DNA from: Caballeronia sp. dw_19 | GTDB taxonomy: Bacteria; Pseudomonadota; Gammaproteobacteria; Burkholderiales; Burkholderiaceae | Assembly: GCF_018449515.1 (NCBI RefSeq) | Contig: NZ_JAAVUQ010000011.1 | Location: 124,001 to 188,000 of the forward strand | DNA: 64,000 nt | Reading direction: 5' to 3' | Part shown: positions 8,361-17,113 of the stretch, piece by piece | Numbering within the stretch: position 1 is the stretch's first letter | Layout of the letters: each line of letters begins with the position of its first letter | The notes under the pieces: generated by a model | Told to the model about the DNA's origin: nothing | The model's input: the letters and a program-made list of their open reading frames with translations, nothing else | The model's database searches: none | Translations under genes and position numbers: made by a program

Positions 8361-9239
8361 ATGACATCGTCTGCTTTCAAGCTCACTCACGCTGACGCGC
8401 TCGTTCGTTTCCCCGAGCAACGCGTTGATACCGCGCAACGCACGATCGGTTATCGCGAGGCGGGTGACAAAGGTGGCAAGCACCTGAGCGCCATGCCGAT
8501 CGTGATGCTGCACGGTATTGGCTCGGGCGCGGCATCCTGGGTGCGCCAGTTGGAGACGCTGGGAAACGCACATCAGGTGTTTGCGTGGGACGCGCCGGGG
8601 TATGGAAAGTCGAGCCACGTTGAGCCTGCATCACCTGTGGCATCGGACTATGCAGACGCGTTGAGCGACTGGCTCGATGCACTCGGGATCGAGCGCTGCG
8701 TCCTCGTGGGCCATTCGCTCGGCTCACTCATCGCGGGTTCGTTCGCGGCCCGCGAGGCGGCGCGCGTAGCAGGACTATTGCTGTTGTCGCCGGCAGCGGG
8801 ATACGGCGCGGCACCGGCGCACGTGCGTGAAGAGAAGCGTGATGCGCGCCTTGCGATGCTCGCTGAACTCGGGCCGCAGGGCTTGGCTGAAAAGCGCAGC
8901 GCGAACATGGTGTCGGCCGGTGCGGACGATGAAGCGCGAGAGTGGGTGCGATGGAACATGGCGCGTATCAACCCGGCCGGCTACGCACAGGCGACGCATC
9001 TTCTCGCCAACGCGGATCTGGCGTCTGACCTGACGCACTACAACGGCCGCATAGCGGTCGCGGTTGGCGCCGAAGACACGATCACGCCGCCCGCTGCCTG
9101 CGAACAGATCTCGAAAGCCGCCAACGTCAGCTTGCAAGTGATTCCGGGTGCGGGTCATGCGGGCTACATCGAAGCGCCAGTGCGCTACAGCGCCTTGATC
9201 GAGGCGTTCAGCGCGCAATGTAATGGAGTTACGCAATGA
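8361..9239 (+). CDS. alpha/beta-hydrolase, meta-cleavage-product hydrolase-like
   Basis: 292-aa alpha/beta-hydrolase fold enzyme. The HGIGSGAASW oxyanion region, the nucleophile elbow GHSLGS (about residue 115), the acid in GAEDTITP and the His in GAGHAGYIEAP make a complete Ser-Asp-His triad. The layout resembles BphD/MhpC C-C bond hydrolases, which act on ring-fission products of extradiol dioxygenases; an extradiol enzyme is encoded at 14892-15857. An ester hydrolase role is the alternative. It overlaps the second iclR gene by four bases (ATGA). Confidence 0.83.
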   Translation: MTSSAFKLTHADALVRFPEQRVDTAQRTIGYREAGDKGGKHLSAMPIVMLHGIGSGAASWVRQLETLGNAHQVFAWDAPGYGKSSHVEPASPVASDYADALSDWLDALGIERCVLVGHSLGSLIAGSFAAREAARVAGLLLLSPAAGYGAAPAHVREEKRDARLAMLAELGPQGLAEKRSANMVSAGADDEAREWVRWNMARINPAGYAQATHLLANADLASDLTHYNGRIAVAVGAEDTITPPAACEQISKAANVSLQVIPGAGHAGYIEAPVRYSALIEAFSAQCNGVTQ

Positions 9240-10099
9240 CACTCGGGACCCTCGCCAGAACGGCTGACGACGCTGAGAAGGACGATGGCAATTACATCGT
9301 GCCCGGACTCGAACGCGGCTTGAAGATACTGGCCGAATTCTCACCGCGCGAACCGGTGCTAGGTGCGCCGGAACTATCGAAGCGCCTGAAGATTCCGCGC
9401 ACAACCGTGTTCCGTCTATTGCAGACGCTTGAATCGCTGGGCTTTCTCGAACGGGCTGACAAAGACCGTAACTACAGACTGGGCGTTGCAGTATTGCGGT
9501 TGGGTTTCGAGTATCTCAGCTCGCTGGAATTGACCGATCTTGGCTTGCCGATCATCGAAGCCTTGCGCACTTCGACCGGGCTCACGAGCCACATCCTGAT
9601 TCGCGATGGCCGCGACGTCGTGTTCGTGGCGAAGGCCCAAAGCCAGGAGCCGATTTTCAGTTCGGTCAAGGTCAATGTCGGTACGCGGTTGCCTGCCCAC
9701 GCGACCACGCACGGTCACGTGTTGATGGGAGATCTTTCCCTCGATGAACTGCGTGCGTTGTATCCCGAGCCCGTGCTCGATCGCTTTACGCGGCTCACGC
9801 CGGAAACGGTCGAGGCGCTTTACGACATGGTTCGCGCCGATGCCGAGCGCGGTTATGCGATCAGCCAGTCATCGTTTGAGCGCGGCATATCTGTTGTCAC
9901 GGCGCCGGTGCGCAACGACACGGGCCGCATTGTCGCGGTAATCACGACCACGATTCCACGGCCGGAAATCGATGCAACGCTGCTCGATACCGGCTTGGTG
10001 GACAAGGTGCGTCATGCAGCGGCCGAGTTGTCTTCCCGCCTGAACTACCGGCCGGGTGCGCAAAGCCAATATCTGAAATCGCTAGGACTGAAATCATGA
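9236..10099 (+). CDS. IclR-family transcriptional regulator (second copy)
   Basis: 287-aa paralogue of the regulator encoded at 2808-3719, with the same winged HTH (APELSKRLKIPRTTVFRLLQTLESLGFLER) and effector domain (VFVAKAQSQEPIFSSVKVNVGTRLPAHATTHGHV). Unusually it lies inside the structural operon, overlapping the hydrolase gene before it and the SDR gene after it by four bases each. Its level should therefore rise with the catabolic enzymes, giving a feedback loop. The two copies may recognise the same TGTTCC-type palindromes or different effectors. Confidence 0.9.
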   Translation: MTLGTLARTADDAEKDDGNYIVPGLERGLKILAEFSPREPVLGAPELSKRLKIPRTTVFRLLQTLESLGFLERADKDRNYRLGVAVLRLGFEYLSSLELTDLGLPIIEALRTSTGLTSHILIRDGRDVVFVAKAQSQEPIFSSVKVNVGTRLPAHATTHGHVLMGDLSLDELRALYPEPVLDRFTRLTPETVEALYDMVRADAERGYAISQSSFERGISVVTAPVRNDTGRIVAVITTTIPRPEIDATLLDTGLVDKVRHAAAELSSRLNYRPGAQSQYLKSLGLKS

Positions 10100-10893
10100 T
10101 CCAGATCGACCTCACCGGCCAGGTGGCCGTGATCACCGGCGGCTCGTCGGGCATCGGCCTGGCGACAGCGGAGCTGTTCCTGCGCGCCGGGGCATCGGTA
10201 GCAATTTGCGGACGTGACGCCACGCGGCTCGATGCTGCGAAAGCACAGTTGAGCAGTCAGTTCTCCGATGCTCAATTGCTCGCTGTGCAATGCGACGTAC
10301 TCGATGCACAGGATGTCGAAGCATTTGCCACGAAGGTATCTGAACGTTTCGGCCGCGCCGACATGCTGCTGAACAATGCAGGTCAGGGCCGCGTGTCCAC
10401 CTTCGCCGATACCACCGACGAAGCCTGGCGCGATGAACTCGACCTCAAGTATTTCAGCATCATTCGTCCGACTCGCGCGTTCCTGCCAATGCTGCGCGAC
10501 GCACCGGCGCCGTCAATTGTCTGCGTGAATTCGCTGCTTGCGCTGCAGCCTGAGCCGCATATGGTCGCGACATCGTCGGCACGCGCCGGGGTGTTGAGTC
10601 TCGTCAAGTCGCTCGCCACCGAACTCGCGCCGCAACGCATTCGCGTCAATTCGATCCTGATCGGCATCGTGGAGTCGGGTCAATGGCGGCGTCGGCACGC
10701 GGCTCAGGCGCAGGACGGTCAGAGTTGGGAAGCATGGACGGCTGAACTGGCACGCAAGAAAAACATTCCGCTTGGCCGCTTCGGACGTCCCGAAGAAGCG
10801 GCGCAGGCACTCTTTTATCTGGCCACGAACCTGTCGTCCTATACGACGGGGAGCCATATCGATGTTTCCGGAGGGTTTGCACGTCATGTCTAA
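10096..10893 (+). CDS. SDR-family protein with altered catalytic residues
   Basis: 265-aa Rossmann-fold SDR. The cofactor motif TGGSSGIG and LLNNAG are intact, but where Tyr-x3-Lys is expected the sequence reads HMVATSSARAGVLSLVKSLA, so the Tyr and Lys positions are Thr/Ser and Arg. The Ser region (VCVNSLLALQPEP) is partly kept. Some divergent SDRs carry this ARAG form, so activity cannot be excluded, but classical proton relay is missing. It is coupled to the iclR gene by ATGA, and its end overlaps the start of the ThDP enzyme gene. Confidence 0.82.
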   Translation: MIQIDLTGQVAVITGGSSGIGLATAELFLRAGASVAICGRDATRLDAAKAQLSSQFSDAQLLAVQCDVLDAQDVEAFATKVSERFGRADMLLNNAGQGRVSTFADTTDEAWRDELDLKYFSIIRPTRAFLPMLRDAPAPSIVCVNSLLALQPEPHMVATSSARAGVLSLVKSLATELAPQRIRVNSILIGIVESGQWRRRHAAQAQDGQSWEAWTAELARKKNIPLGRFGRPEEAAQALFYLATNLSSYTTGSHIDVSGGFARHV

Positions 10894-12553
10894 CACCACT
10901 ACCGTTGGCGAAGTGATCGCCGCTTTTCTCGAACAATGCGACGTTCGCACGGCCTTTGGCGTGATCTCGATCCACAACATGCCGATCCTCGATGCCATTG
11001 GTACGCGCGGCAAGATTCGCTACGTCGGCGCGCGCGGCGAAGCAGGCGCGCTGAACATGGCCGATGGCCTCGCGCGTGTCTCAGGCGGCCTCGGCGTTGC
11101 GTTTACATCGACGGGAACGGCCGCCGGCAACGCAGCCGGTGCGATGGTCGAAGCACTGACGGCGGGCACCGCGCTCCTGCATATCACCGGCCAGATCGAG
11201 ACGCAATTTCTCGATCAGGACCTGGCTTACATTCACGAAGCGCCGGACCAGCTTTCCATGCTGGCATCGATTTCAAAAGCGGCGTTTCGTGTGCGCTCGG
11301 TCGACACCGCGCTCGCCACCGTGCGTGAGGCCGTGCGCGTCGCGTTCACCGCGCCGAGCGGACCGGTGAGCGTCGAGATTCCCATCGATATCCAGGCTGC
11401 TGAAATCGAATGGCCGGCCGATCTCGCCGCTCCTCACGTGAGTACGCTCACGCATGACAGCGCGCGTGTCGAACAACTGGCCCAGGCGCTGACGCGTGCG
11501 AAGCGCCCGTTGCTGTGGCTTGGCGGCGGCACGCGGCATGCACGCCATGCTGTGGACCGGCTCGTTGCGCTGGGGTTTGGCGTGGTGACGAGCGTACAGG
11601 GACGCGGCGTGGTCCCGGAAGATCACCCGGCCACGCTCGGCGCGTTCAATGTGCATCCGGCCGTGGAAAGCTTCTACAAGACCTGCGACGCCATGCTTGT
11701 GGTCGGTTCACGTCTGCGCGGCAATGAGACGCTCAAGTACAAGCTGGCGTTGCCGACACCGTTGTATCGAATCGATGCCGATGCGTGCTCTGACAATCGT
11801 GGCTATAAGAACGAACTGTTCGTGCATGGCGACTCGCTGTCCATCCTCGATGAACTCGCGACGCGCCTTGAAGGCCATTTGAAAATTGATCCGTCATTCG
11901 CCGGCGATCTGGCGGCCGCGCGCGAAACCGCGACAGCCGATGTGGCCAAGGGCCTGGGCCCGTACAAGCGTCTCGTGGAATCACTGCAACGCGTGATCGG
12001 CCGCGATTACAACTGGGTGCGCGACGTCACGATTTCCAACAGCACGTGGGGCAATCGCCTCCTGAAAGTCTTCGAGCCGCGCTCGGGCGTGCACGCGCTG
12101 GGCGGCGGTATCGGCCAGGGGATGCAGATGGCGATCGGCGCGGCGTTGGCGGACGCGGCGAAGAAAACGGTGTGTCTCGTCGGTGACGGCGGCTTGATGG
12201 TAAACGTCGGTGAACTCGTGACGGCCGTGCAGGAAGACGCGAACGTGATGATCGTGCTGATGAACGACCAGTGCTATGGCGTGATCCGCAACATCCAGGA
12301 CGCGCAATACGGCGGCCGGCGCATGTTCGTAGATCTGCATCAACCCGATTTCGCACAGTTCTGTGCAAGCTTCGGCATGACCCACCACCGTATTACCTCG
12401 CTGGATCGGGCGGAAGAAATCATCCGTCAAGGCTATGAGAAAACCGGCCCGGTGATGATCGAGGTGGACATGGTGTCCGTGGGTTCGTTTGCGACGGCGT
12501 TCGCCGGTCCGCCGGTCAAGAAGGAAGAGCCGAAGGAGCCTGAATATGCGTGA
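10886..12553 (+). CDS. thiamine-diphosphate-dependent enzyme (2-oxo acid decarboxylase-like)
   Basis: 555-aa member of the acetolactate synthase/benzoylformate decarboxylase superfamily. It has the N-terminal Pyr domain with the activating Glu ([17 protein letters not shown], about residue 50), a central domain, and a C-terminal PP domain with the ThDP-Mg motif [16 protein letters not shown]...MNDQCYG. The ATG at 10886 follows GGAGGG; a longer frame starts inside the upstream gene without a ribosome site. No FAD-specific feature was recognised, so decarboxylation of a 2-oxo acid to an aldehyde is the most economical role, feeding the aldehyde dehydrogenase at 13391. Confidence 0.85.
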   Translation: MSNTTTVGEVIAAFLEQCDVRTAFGVISIHNMPILDAIGTRGKIRYVGARGEAGALNMADGLARVSGGLGVAFTSTGTAAGNAAGAMVEALTAGTALLHITGQIETQFLDQDLAYIHEAPDQLSMLASISKAAFRVRSVDTALATVREAVRVAFTAPSGPVSVEIPIDIQAAEIEWPADLAAPHVSTLTHDSARVEQLAQALTRAKRPLLWLGGGTRHARHAVDRLVALGFGVVTSVQGRGVVPEDHPATLGAFNVHPAVESFYKTCDAMLVVGSRLRGNETLKYKLALPTPLYRIDADACSDNRGYKNELFVHGDSLSILDELATRLEGHLKIDPSFAGDLAAARETATADVAKGLGPYKRLVESLQRVIGRDYNWVRDVTISNSTWGNRLLKVFEPRSGVHALGGGIGQGMQMAIGAALADAAKKTVCLVGDGGLMVNVGELVTAVQEDANVMIVLMNDQCYGVIRNIQDAQYGGRRMFVDLHQPDFAQFCASFGMTHHRITSLDRAEEIIRQGYEKTGPVMIEVDMVSVGSFATAFAGPPVKKEEPKEPEYA

Positions 12554-13370
12554 CGCCCAGGGCCACACCGTACCCGTCGATGTCGCGATGATCGGTTTCG
12601 GCGCGATCGGCTCGGCGGTGTATCGCGCGATGGCGTCCGATCCGATGGTGCGCGTGTCGCATGTGATCGTGCCGTCGCGCCACGCGGCCGAAGTGCGCGC
12701 GCAAGTCGGCCGGGACGTCGACGTTGTGTCGTCCGTCGATGCGCTCAGCCGCCGTCCGCACTTCGCGCTGGAATGCGCGGGACATGGCGCGCTGCTGGAT
12801 CACGTGGTGCCGCTGCTGAAAGCGGGGACGGACTGCGCGGTGGCATCGATTGGTGCGTTATCGGACTCGCTGTTGCTCGACGCGTTGTCGAGCGCCGCCG
12901 ATGAAGGCGAGGCCACGTTGACGCTGTTGTCCGGGGCTATCGGCGGCGTCGATGCGCTGGCTGCCGCCCGCGAAGGCGGCCTTGACGAAGTGCTGTACAC
13001 GGGCCGCAAGCCCCCCTCGGGCTGGCTCGGCACGCCGGCGGAAGACTTGTTCGATCTGCTGAACATGACTGAAGAACGCGTGATTTTCGAGGGCAGTGCG
13101 CGTGATGCGGCGCGTCTCTATCCGAAGAACGCGAACGTTGCGGCGACCATCGCGCTGGCCGGTCTCGGTCTCGATCAGACCATCGTGCGGCTTATCGCGG
13201 ACCCGCGCGTGGAACGCAACGTGCATCGAATCGTGGCGCGGGGCGCGTTTGGCGAGATGTCGCTGGAAATGTGCGGCAAGCCGCTTCCTGACAATCCCAA
13301 GACGTCCGCGCTGACGGCGTTCAGCGCGATCCGTGCCCTGCGCAACCGTGCAGCGCGCTGCGTAATTTGA
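12546..13370 (+). CDS. aspartate dehydrogenase family protein (NadX-like)
   Basis: 274-aa NAD(P)-dependent dehydrogenase. The N-terminal loop [11 protein letters not shown] binds the dinucleotide; VECAGH-like [51 protein letters not shown] and [11 protein letters not shown] are near-diagnostic for L-aspartate dehydrogenases. Known members convert L-aspartate to iminoaspartate, for NAD synthesis or catabolism. Here it lies between a ThDP enzyme and an aldehyde dehydrogenase, so the natural substrate may be another amino or imino compound; this is inference. The start at 12546 overlaps the preceding gene by eight bases. Confidence 0.88.
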   Translation: MRDAQGHTVPVDVAMIGFGAIGSAVYRAMASDPMVRVSHVIVPSRHAAEVRAQVGRDVDVVSSVDALSRRPHFALECAGHGALLDHVVPLLKAGTDCAVASIGALSDSLLLDALSSAADEGEATLTLLSGAIGGVDALAAAREGGLDEVLYTGRKPPSGWLGTPAEDLFDLLNMTEERVIFEGSARDAARLYPKNANVAATIALAGLGLDQTIVRLIADPRVERNVHRIVARGAFGEMSLEMCGKPLPDNPKTSALTAFSAIRALRNRAARCVI

Positions 13371-13390
13371 TTGATCCGAAGGACACTTTA

Positions 13391-14881
13391 ATGAACTCTC
13401 CCGAATCCAGTCTTCTTGTATCGAGCGACATCCTGATCGGCGGCGAATGGCGCGCCGGTCGCGGCACGGCTTACACGAGCCTGTACCCGGCCGACCAGTC
13501 GATCAACGCCGAGATCAGCGCCGCCAACGCGGACGACGCCCGCGAGGCCGTCGAAGCGGCCGATGCGGCCTGGCGCAAGTCGAACTGGGCGGGTTTGAAA
13601 CCGCATCAGCGCGCGGCCGTGCTGCATCGCATTGCTGACCTGATCACCGCGCGCCATGAAGCGCTCGCGCAACTGCAACGCCGCGACAACGGCAAGCCGA
13701 TCACCGAGACGCGCGGACTGGTCACGAGCGCGGCCAACACGTTCCGCTACTTCGCTGCGTGCGTCGAGACGCTTGAAGAGTCGCTCACGCCTTCGCGCGG
13801 CGATTTCATGACGATGAGCGTGCATGAACCGCTCGGCGTGGTGGCGGCGATCACGCCGTGGAATTCCCCCATCGCTTCCGATGCGCAAAAGCTGGCACCG
13901 GCGCTGGCCGCCGGCAATGCAGTCATTTTGAAGCCCGCTGAGGTGACGCCACTGGCTTCACTGGCGCTTGCCCGCATCTGCGAAGAGGCCGGCGTGCCCA
14001 AGGGCGTGCTGAGCGTTCTGCCGGGCAAGGGATCGATTGTCGGCGACGCGCTGGTGCGCCATCCGCTGGTCAGGAAGATCGCGTTCACCGGCGGTACGGA
14101 AGTGGGGCGCGGGATCGCGCGGCTGGCGGCGGACAAGCTGATGCCGGTCTCGCTGGAACTGGGCGGCAAATCGCCGACCATCGTTTTCGCCGATGCCGAT
14201 ATCGACCATGCCGTGAATGGCGTGCTGTACGGCATCTTCAGTTCATCGGGCGAGTCGTGCATCGCGGGTTCGCGCCTGTTCGTGCAGCGCTCGATCTACG
14301 ACACGTTCGTCACGCGCCTGGTGCAAGGCGCGAAACGCCTGCGCGTGGGCGACCCGTCGCGCGAGGATACGCAGATGGGGCCGCTCATCACGGGCCAGCA
14401 TCGCGAGTCGGTCGAGCGCTACGTGGCGCTCGGACTGGAAGAGGGCGGCAAGCTGCTGTGCGGCGGAGAACGTCCCGCAGGCGAGAACCGCGAACAAGGC
14501 TTCTTCTACTCGCCCACGATCCTCGACGGCCTGACCAACGAGGCGCGCATCTGCCAGGAAGAAATCTTCGGGCCGGTCCTCGTCGTGCTGCCTTTCGACG
14601 ATGAAGCGTCGCTCATGCGCGAAGCCAACGACAGCGTCTTCGGGCTCGCAGCCGGCATCTGGACGAACGACTACAAACGCGCATGGCGAGTGGGCCGCGC
14701 GCTGGAAACCGGCACCGTCTGGATCAACACGTACAAGCAATTTTCGATTTCGACGCCATTCGGCGGCTGGAAGGACAGCGGCATGGGACGCGAAAAGGGC
14801 CACCTCGGCATTCGCGAATACATGCAGCAGAAGAGCCTTTACTGGGGCATGAACGACGCTCCGCTGCCGTGGGCCAACTAG
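13391..14881 (+). CDS. NAD(P)-dependent aldehyde dehydrogenase
   Basis: Oxidises an aldehyde to the acid; probably the product of the ThDP-dependent enzyme encoded upstream. The 496-aa length fits the family. Motifs: TPWNSP (Asn of the active site), LELGGKSP (general-base Glu), and GESCIAGSRLF with the catalytic Cys near residue 295; cofactor-binding TGGTEVGR is present. The ATG at 13391 is used rather than an upstream ATT/TTG extension because the earlier residues lack conservation. Confidence 0.92.
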   Translation: MNSPESSLLVSSDILIGGEWRAGRGTAYTSLYPADQSINAEISAANADDAREAVEAADAAWRKSNWAGLKPHQRAAVLHRIADLITARHEALAQLQRRDNGKPITETRGLVTSAANTFRYFAACVETLEESLTPSRGDFMTMSVHEPLGVVAAITPWNSPIASDAQKLAPALAAGNAVILKPAEVTPLASLALARICEEAGVPKGVLSVLPGKGSIVGDALVRHPLVRKIAFTGGTEVGRGIARLAADKLMPVSLELGGKSPTIVFADADIDHAVNGVLYGIFSSSGESCIAGSRLFVQRSIYDTFVTRLVQGAKRLRVGDPSREDTQMGPLITGQHRESVERYVALGLEEGGKLLCGGERPAGENREQGFFYSPTILDGLTNEARICQEEIFGPVLVVLPFDDEASLMREANDSVFGLAAGIWTNDYKRAWRVGRALETGTVWINTYKQFSISTPFGGWKDSGMGREKGHLGIREYMQQKSLYWGMNDAPLPWAN

Positions 14882-14891
14882 GAAACGAGTC

Positions 14892-15857
14892 ATGACTATT
14901 CTTGGCATTGAACAGGTCACCTACGGCGTGACCGACCTCGCAACGTGCAGGACATTTTTCAGCGACTGGGGCCTGAAAGAAGTCGCGCACGACGAAACCC
15001 ACGCGCGTTTCGAAGCGCAGAACGGCTGCACGATCATGGTCGTCGATGCAAACGATCCAGCGCTCCCACCCGCTTTCGAACCGGGTCCGACGCTGCGCGA
15101 AGTGACATGGGGTGTCGCGACTGCTGCGGAACTCGACGCTTTGCGCGGGAAGTTCGCGGGTCAACCGGGTCACTTCGAAACCAGCGATGCGGTGGGTTGC
15201 ATCGACCCGAACGGCATGGCTATCCGCGTTGAAGTCACGCGCAAGCGCACGCTTGATATCAAGGGTTCGCCCTCGAATGTGTGGGGTCAGGATATCCGCA
15301 TCAATACGCCGAGTCCCGTGTATGAACGCGCTGAACCTATCGAAGTCGGTCACGTCGTGTTCTTCACGAATTGCGTAGCCGAACAGGAAAAGTTCTATCA
15401 CGACCTGCTTGGCTTCGAGACGTCGGACCGCTATCCGGGGCGCGGCGCGTTCATGCGTTGCGCGCCGCACGGCGGACATCACGACCTGTTCCTGTTGCAA
15501 CTCCCCGACGGCAAGCGTGGGCTGAATCACGTCGCGTTCACCGTGCGCGATATCCATGAAGTCTTCGGCGGCGGCCTGCATATCAGCCGATGCGGCTGGA
15601 CGACGCAACTCGGGCCCGGCAGGCATCCGGTGTCGTCCGCGTACTTCTGGTACTTCCAGAATCCCGCTGGCGGATTGATCGAGTACTACGCCGACGAAGA
15701 CGTGCTCACGCCCGACTGGCAGCCGCGCGATTTCGAACCCGGTCCGACGGTGTTCGCGGAATGGGCGGTCGACGGCGGTCTCGACGGCAACACGCGCCGG
15801 CAAAAGAACGCGAAGGCGCCGGAAGGGAAGTTCATGACGGAGCGTAAAAATGGCTGA
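14892..15857 (+). CDS. VOC-family extradiol ring-cleavage dioxygenase
   Basis: 321-aa type I extradiol dioxygenase-like protein with two vicinal-oxygen-chelate domains. The first half (residues 1-130) looks degenerate. In the second, all three iron ligands are visible: His in EVGHVVFFTN, His in GLNHVAFTV and Glu in GLIEYYADED, with the typical PGRHPVSSAYFWYFQNPAGG loop. Such enzymes open a catechol next to the hydroxyls, giving a 2-hydroxymuconate-type product for the hydrolase at 8361. The gene overlaps the reductase gene that follows by eight bases. Confidence 0.87.
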   Translation: MTILGIEQVTYGVTDLATCRTFFSDWGLKEVAHDETHARFEAQNGCTIMVVDANDPALPPAFEPGPTLREVTWGVATAAELDALRGKFAGQPGHFETSDAVGCIDPNGMAIRVEVTRKRTLDIKGSPSNVWGQDIRINTPSPVYERAEPIEVGHVVFFTNCVAEQEKFYHDLLGFETSDRYPGRGAFMRCAPHGGHHDLFLLQLPDGKRGLNHVAFTVRDIHEVFGGGLHISRCGWTTQLGPGRHPVSSAYFWYFQNPAGGLIEYYADEDVLTPDWQPRDFEPGPTVFAEWAVDGGLDGNTRRQKNAKAPEGKFMTERKNG

Positions 15858-17079
15858 CGATCTGGCATTGGGCGAGCTGCATACGGTTGTGGTGATCGGC
15901 GGCGGGCAGGCGGCGGGATGGATCGTCAAGACGCTGCGAAAGGACGGCTTCACGGGGCGCCTCGTGATGATCGCCGACGAGATTCACTTGCCGTACGAGC
16001 GGCCGCCGCTCTCGAAGGCGGTCCTTTCCGGCGATGCTGATATAGACACGGTTCATCTGGTTTCATCCGATGACTTCGCGGCGCTGAACGTAGAAGCATG
16101 GCAGCCGGATCGCGCCCTGGCGATCGATCGCGAACGACGGATCGTGCGCACATCGCGGGGCCGCGAGGTACGGTACGACCGGTTGGTGATTGCGACCGGC
16201 GGTGCTGCGCGGCGCTTGCCGGAATCGCTTGTGAGGACATCGCACATCGCCTATCTGCGCACGCTCGACGACGCCGTGTCGCTTGGCGCGAGACTGCGAA
16301 AGAGTGCGCGCGTGCTTGTGATCGGCGGCGGCTGGATCGGCCTCGAGGTGGCGGCGACGGCGCGCAAGCTGGGCGTGGAGGTGACCGTCATTGAAGGTGC
16401 GGCGCGTCTGTGCGGCCGTTCGTTGCCGCAAACGGTGTCGGATTTCCTGTTGGCGTTGCATCGCTCGAATGGTGTCGATGTAAGGCTCGATGCGTTGCTC
16501 GTCGCGCTGGACGATCACGAGCAAGGGGTGCGCGCCTCGTTCGCGGACGGCAGCACGCTCGATGCGGATTTCGCGGTCGCGGGGATTGGCCTGGCGCCTC
16601 ATACGGTGCTTGCACAAGAGGTGGGGCTCGATGTGAACGACGGCATCGTGGTCGATGAATTCGGCGCGACGTCCGACCCGCTCATCTTCGCTTGCGGCGA
16701 TGTCTCGAACCATCCGAACGCGTGGCTCAAGCGTCGCGTGAGGCTTGAATCATGGGCCAATGCGCAAAACCAGGCGATAGCAACCGCACGCGCGCTGATG
16801 GGCACGCGCGAGCCCTATGCGGAAATTCCGTGGTTCTGGTCCGACCAATACGACGTGAACCTGCAGATACTCGGCGACATTCCCGCCGGTATCGAACCGG
16901 TCATACGCGGCGACCTGAACGCGCGCCGCGCGAGTCTTTTCTTTCTGGAAGCGGGCGTTATCCGCGGCGTGATTTCAATCAACATGCCGCGCGACCTGAA
17001 GCTCGCGCGCAAGTGGATGAGCCAGGGCCGCGAGATCGACGTCGCGACCCTCGCCGATACGAGCAAGGCGCTCGCTTAA
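15850..17079 (+). CDS. FAD-dependent ferredoxin reductase of the oxygenase system
   Basis: Transfers electrons from NAD(P)H to the Rieske ferredoxin. The 409-aa protein has the GST/BphA4-type layout: an FAD-binding GGGQAAGWIVKTLRKDGF at the N-terminus, an NAD-binding GGGWIGLEVAATARKLG at about residue 155, and the second FAD contact IFACGDVS near residue 275, then a C-terminal dimerisation domain (IPWFWSDQYDVNLQILG). With the ferredoxin (5281) and oxygenase (5958) it completes a three-component system, although the genes are separated by ten others. Confidence 0.92.
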   Translation: MADDLALGELHTVVVIGGGQAAGWIVKTLRKDGFTGRLVMIADEIHLPYERPPLSKAVLSGDADIDTVHLVSSDDFAALNVEAWQPDRALAIDRERRIVRTSRGREVRYDRLVIATGGAARRLPESLVRTSHIAYLRTLDDAVSLGARLRKSARVLVIGGGWIGLEVAATARKLGVEVTVIEGAARLCGRSLPQTVSDFLLALHRSNGVDVRLDALLVALDDHEQGVRASFADGSTLDADFAVAGIGLAPHTVLAQEVGLDVNDGIVVDEFGATSDPLIFACGDVSNHPNAWLKRRVRLESWANAQNQAIATARALMGTREPYAEIPWFWSDQYDVNLQILGDIPAGIEPVIRGDLNARRASLFFLEAGVIRGVISINMPRDLKLARKWMSQGREIDVATLADTSKALA

Positions 17080-17113
17080 CCCCATGGACGGCATACGAGG
17101 ACGAGGTACAGAC

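Noticed and set aside
14724..15953. 409-codon open frame on the - strand
   Set aside because: Antisense to the extradiol dioxygenase and aldehyde dehydrogenase genes, which carry family motifs.
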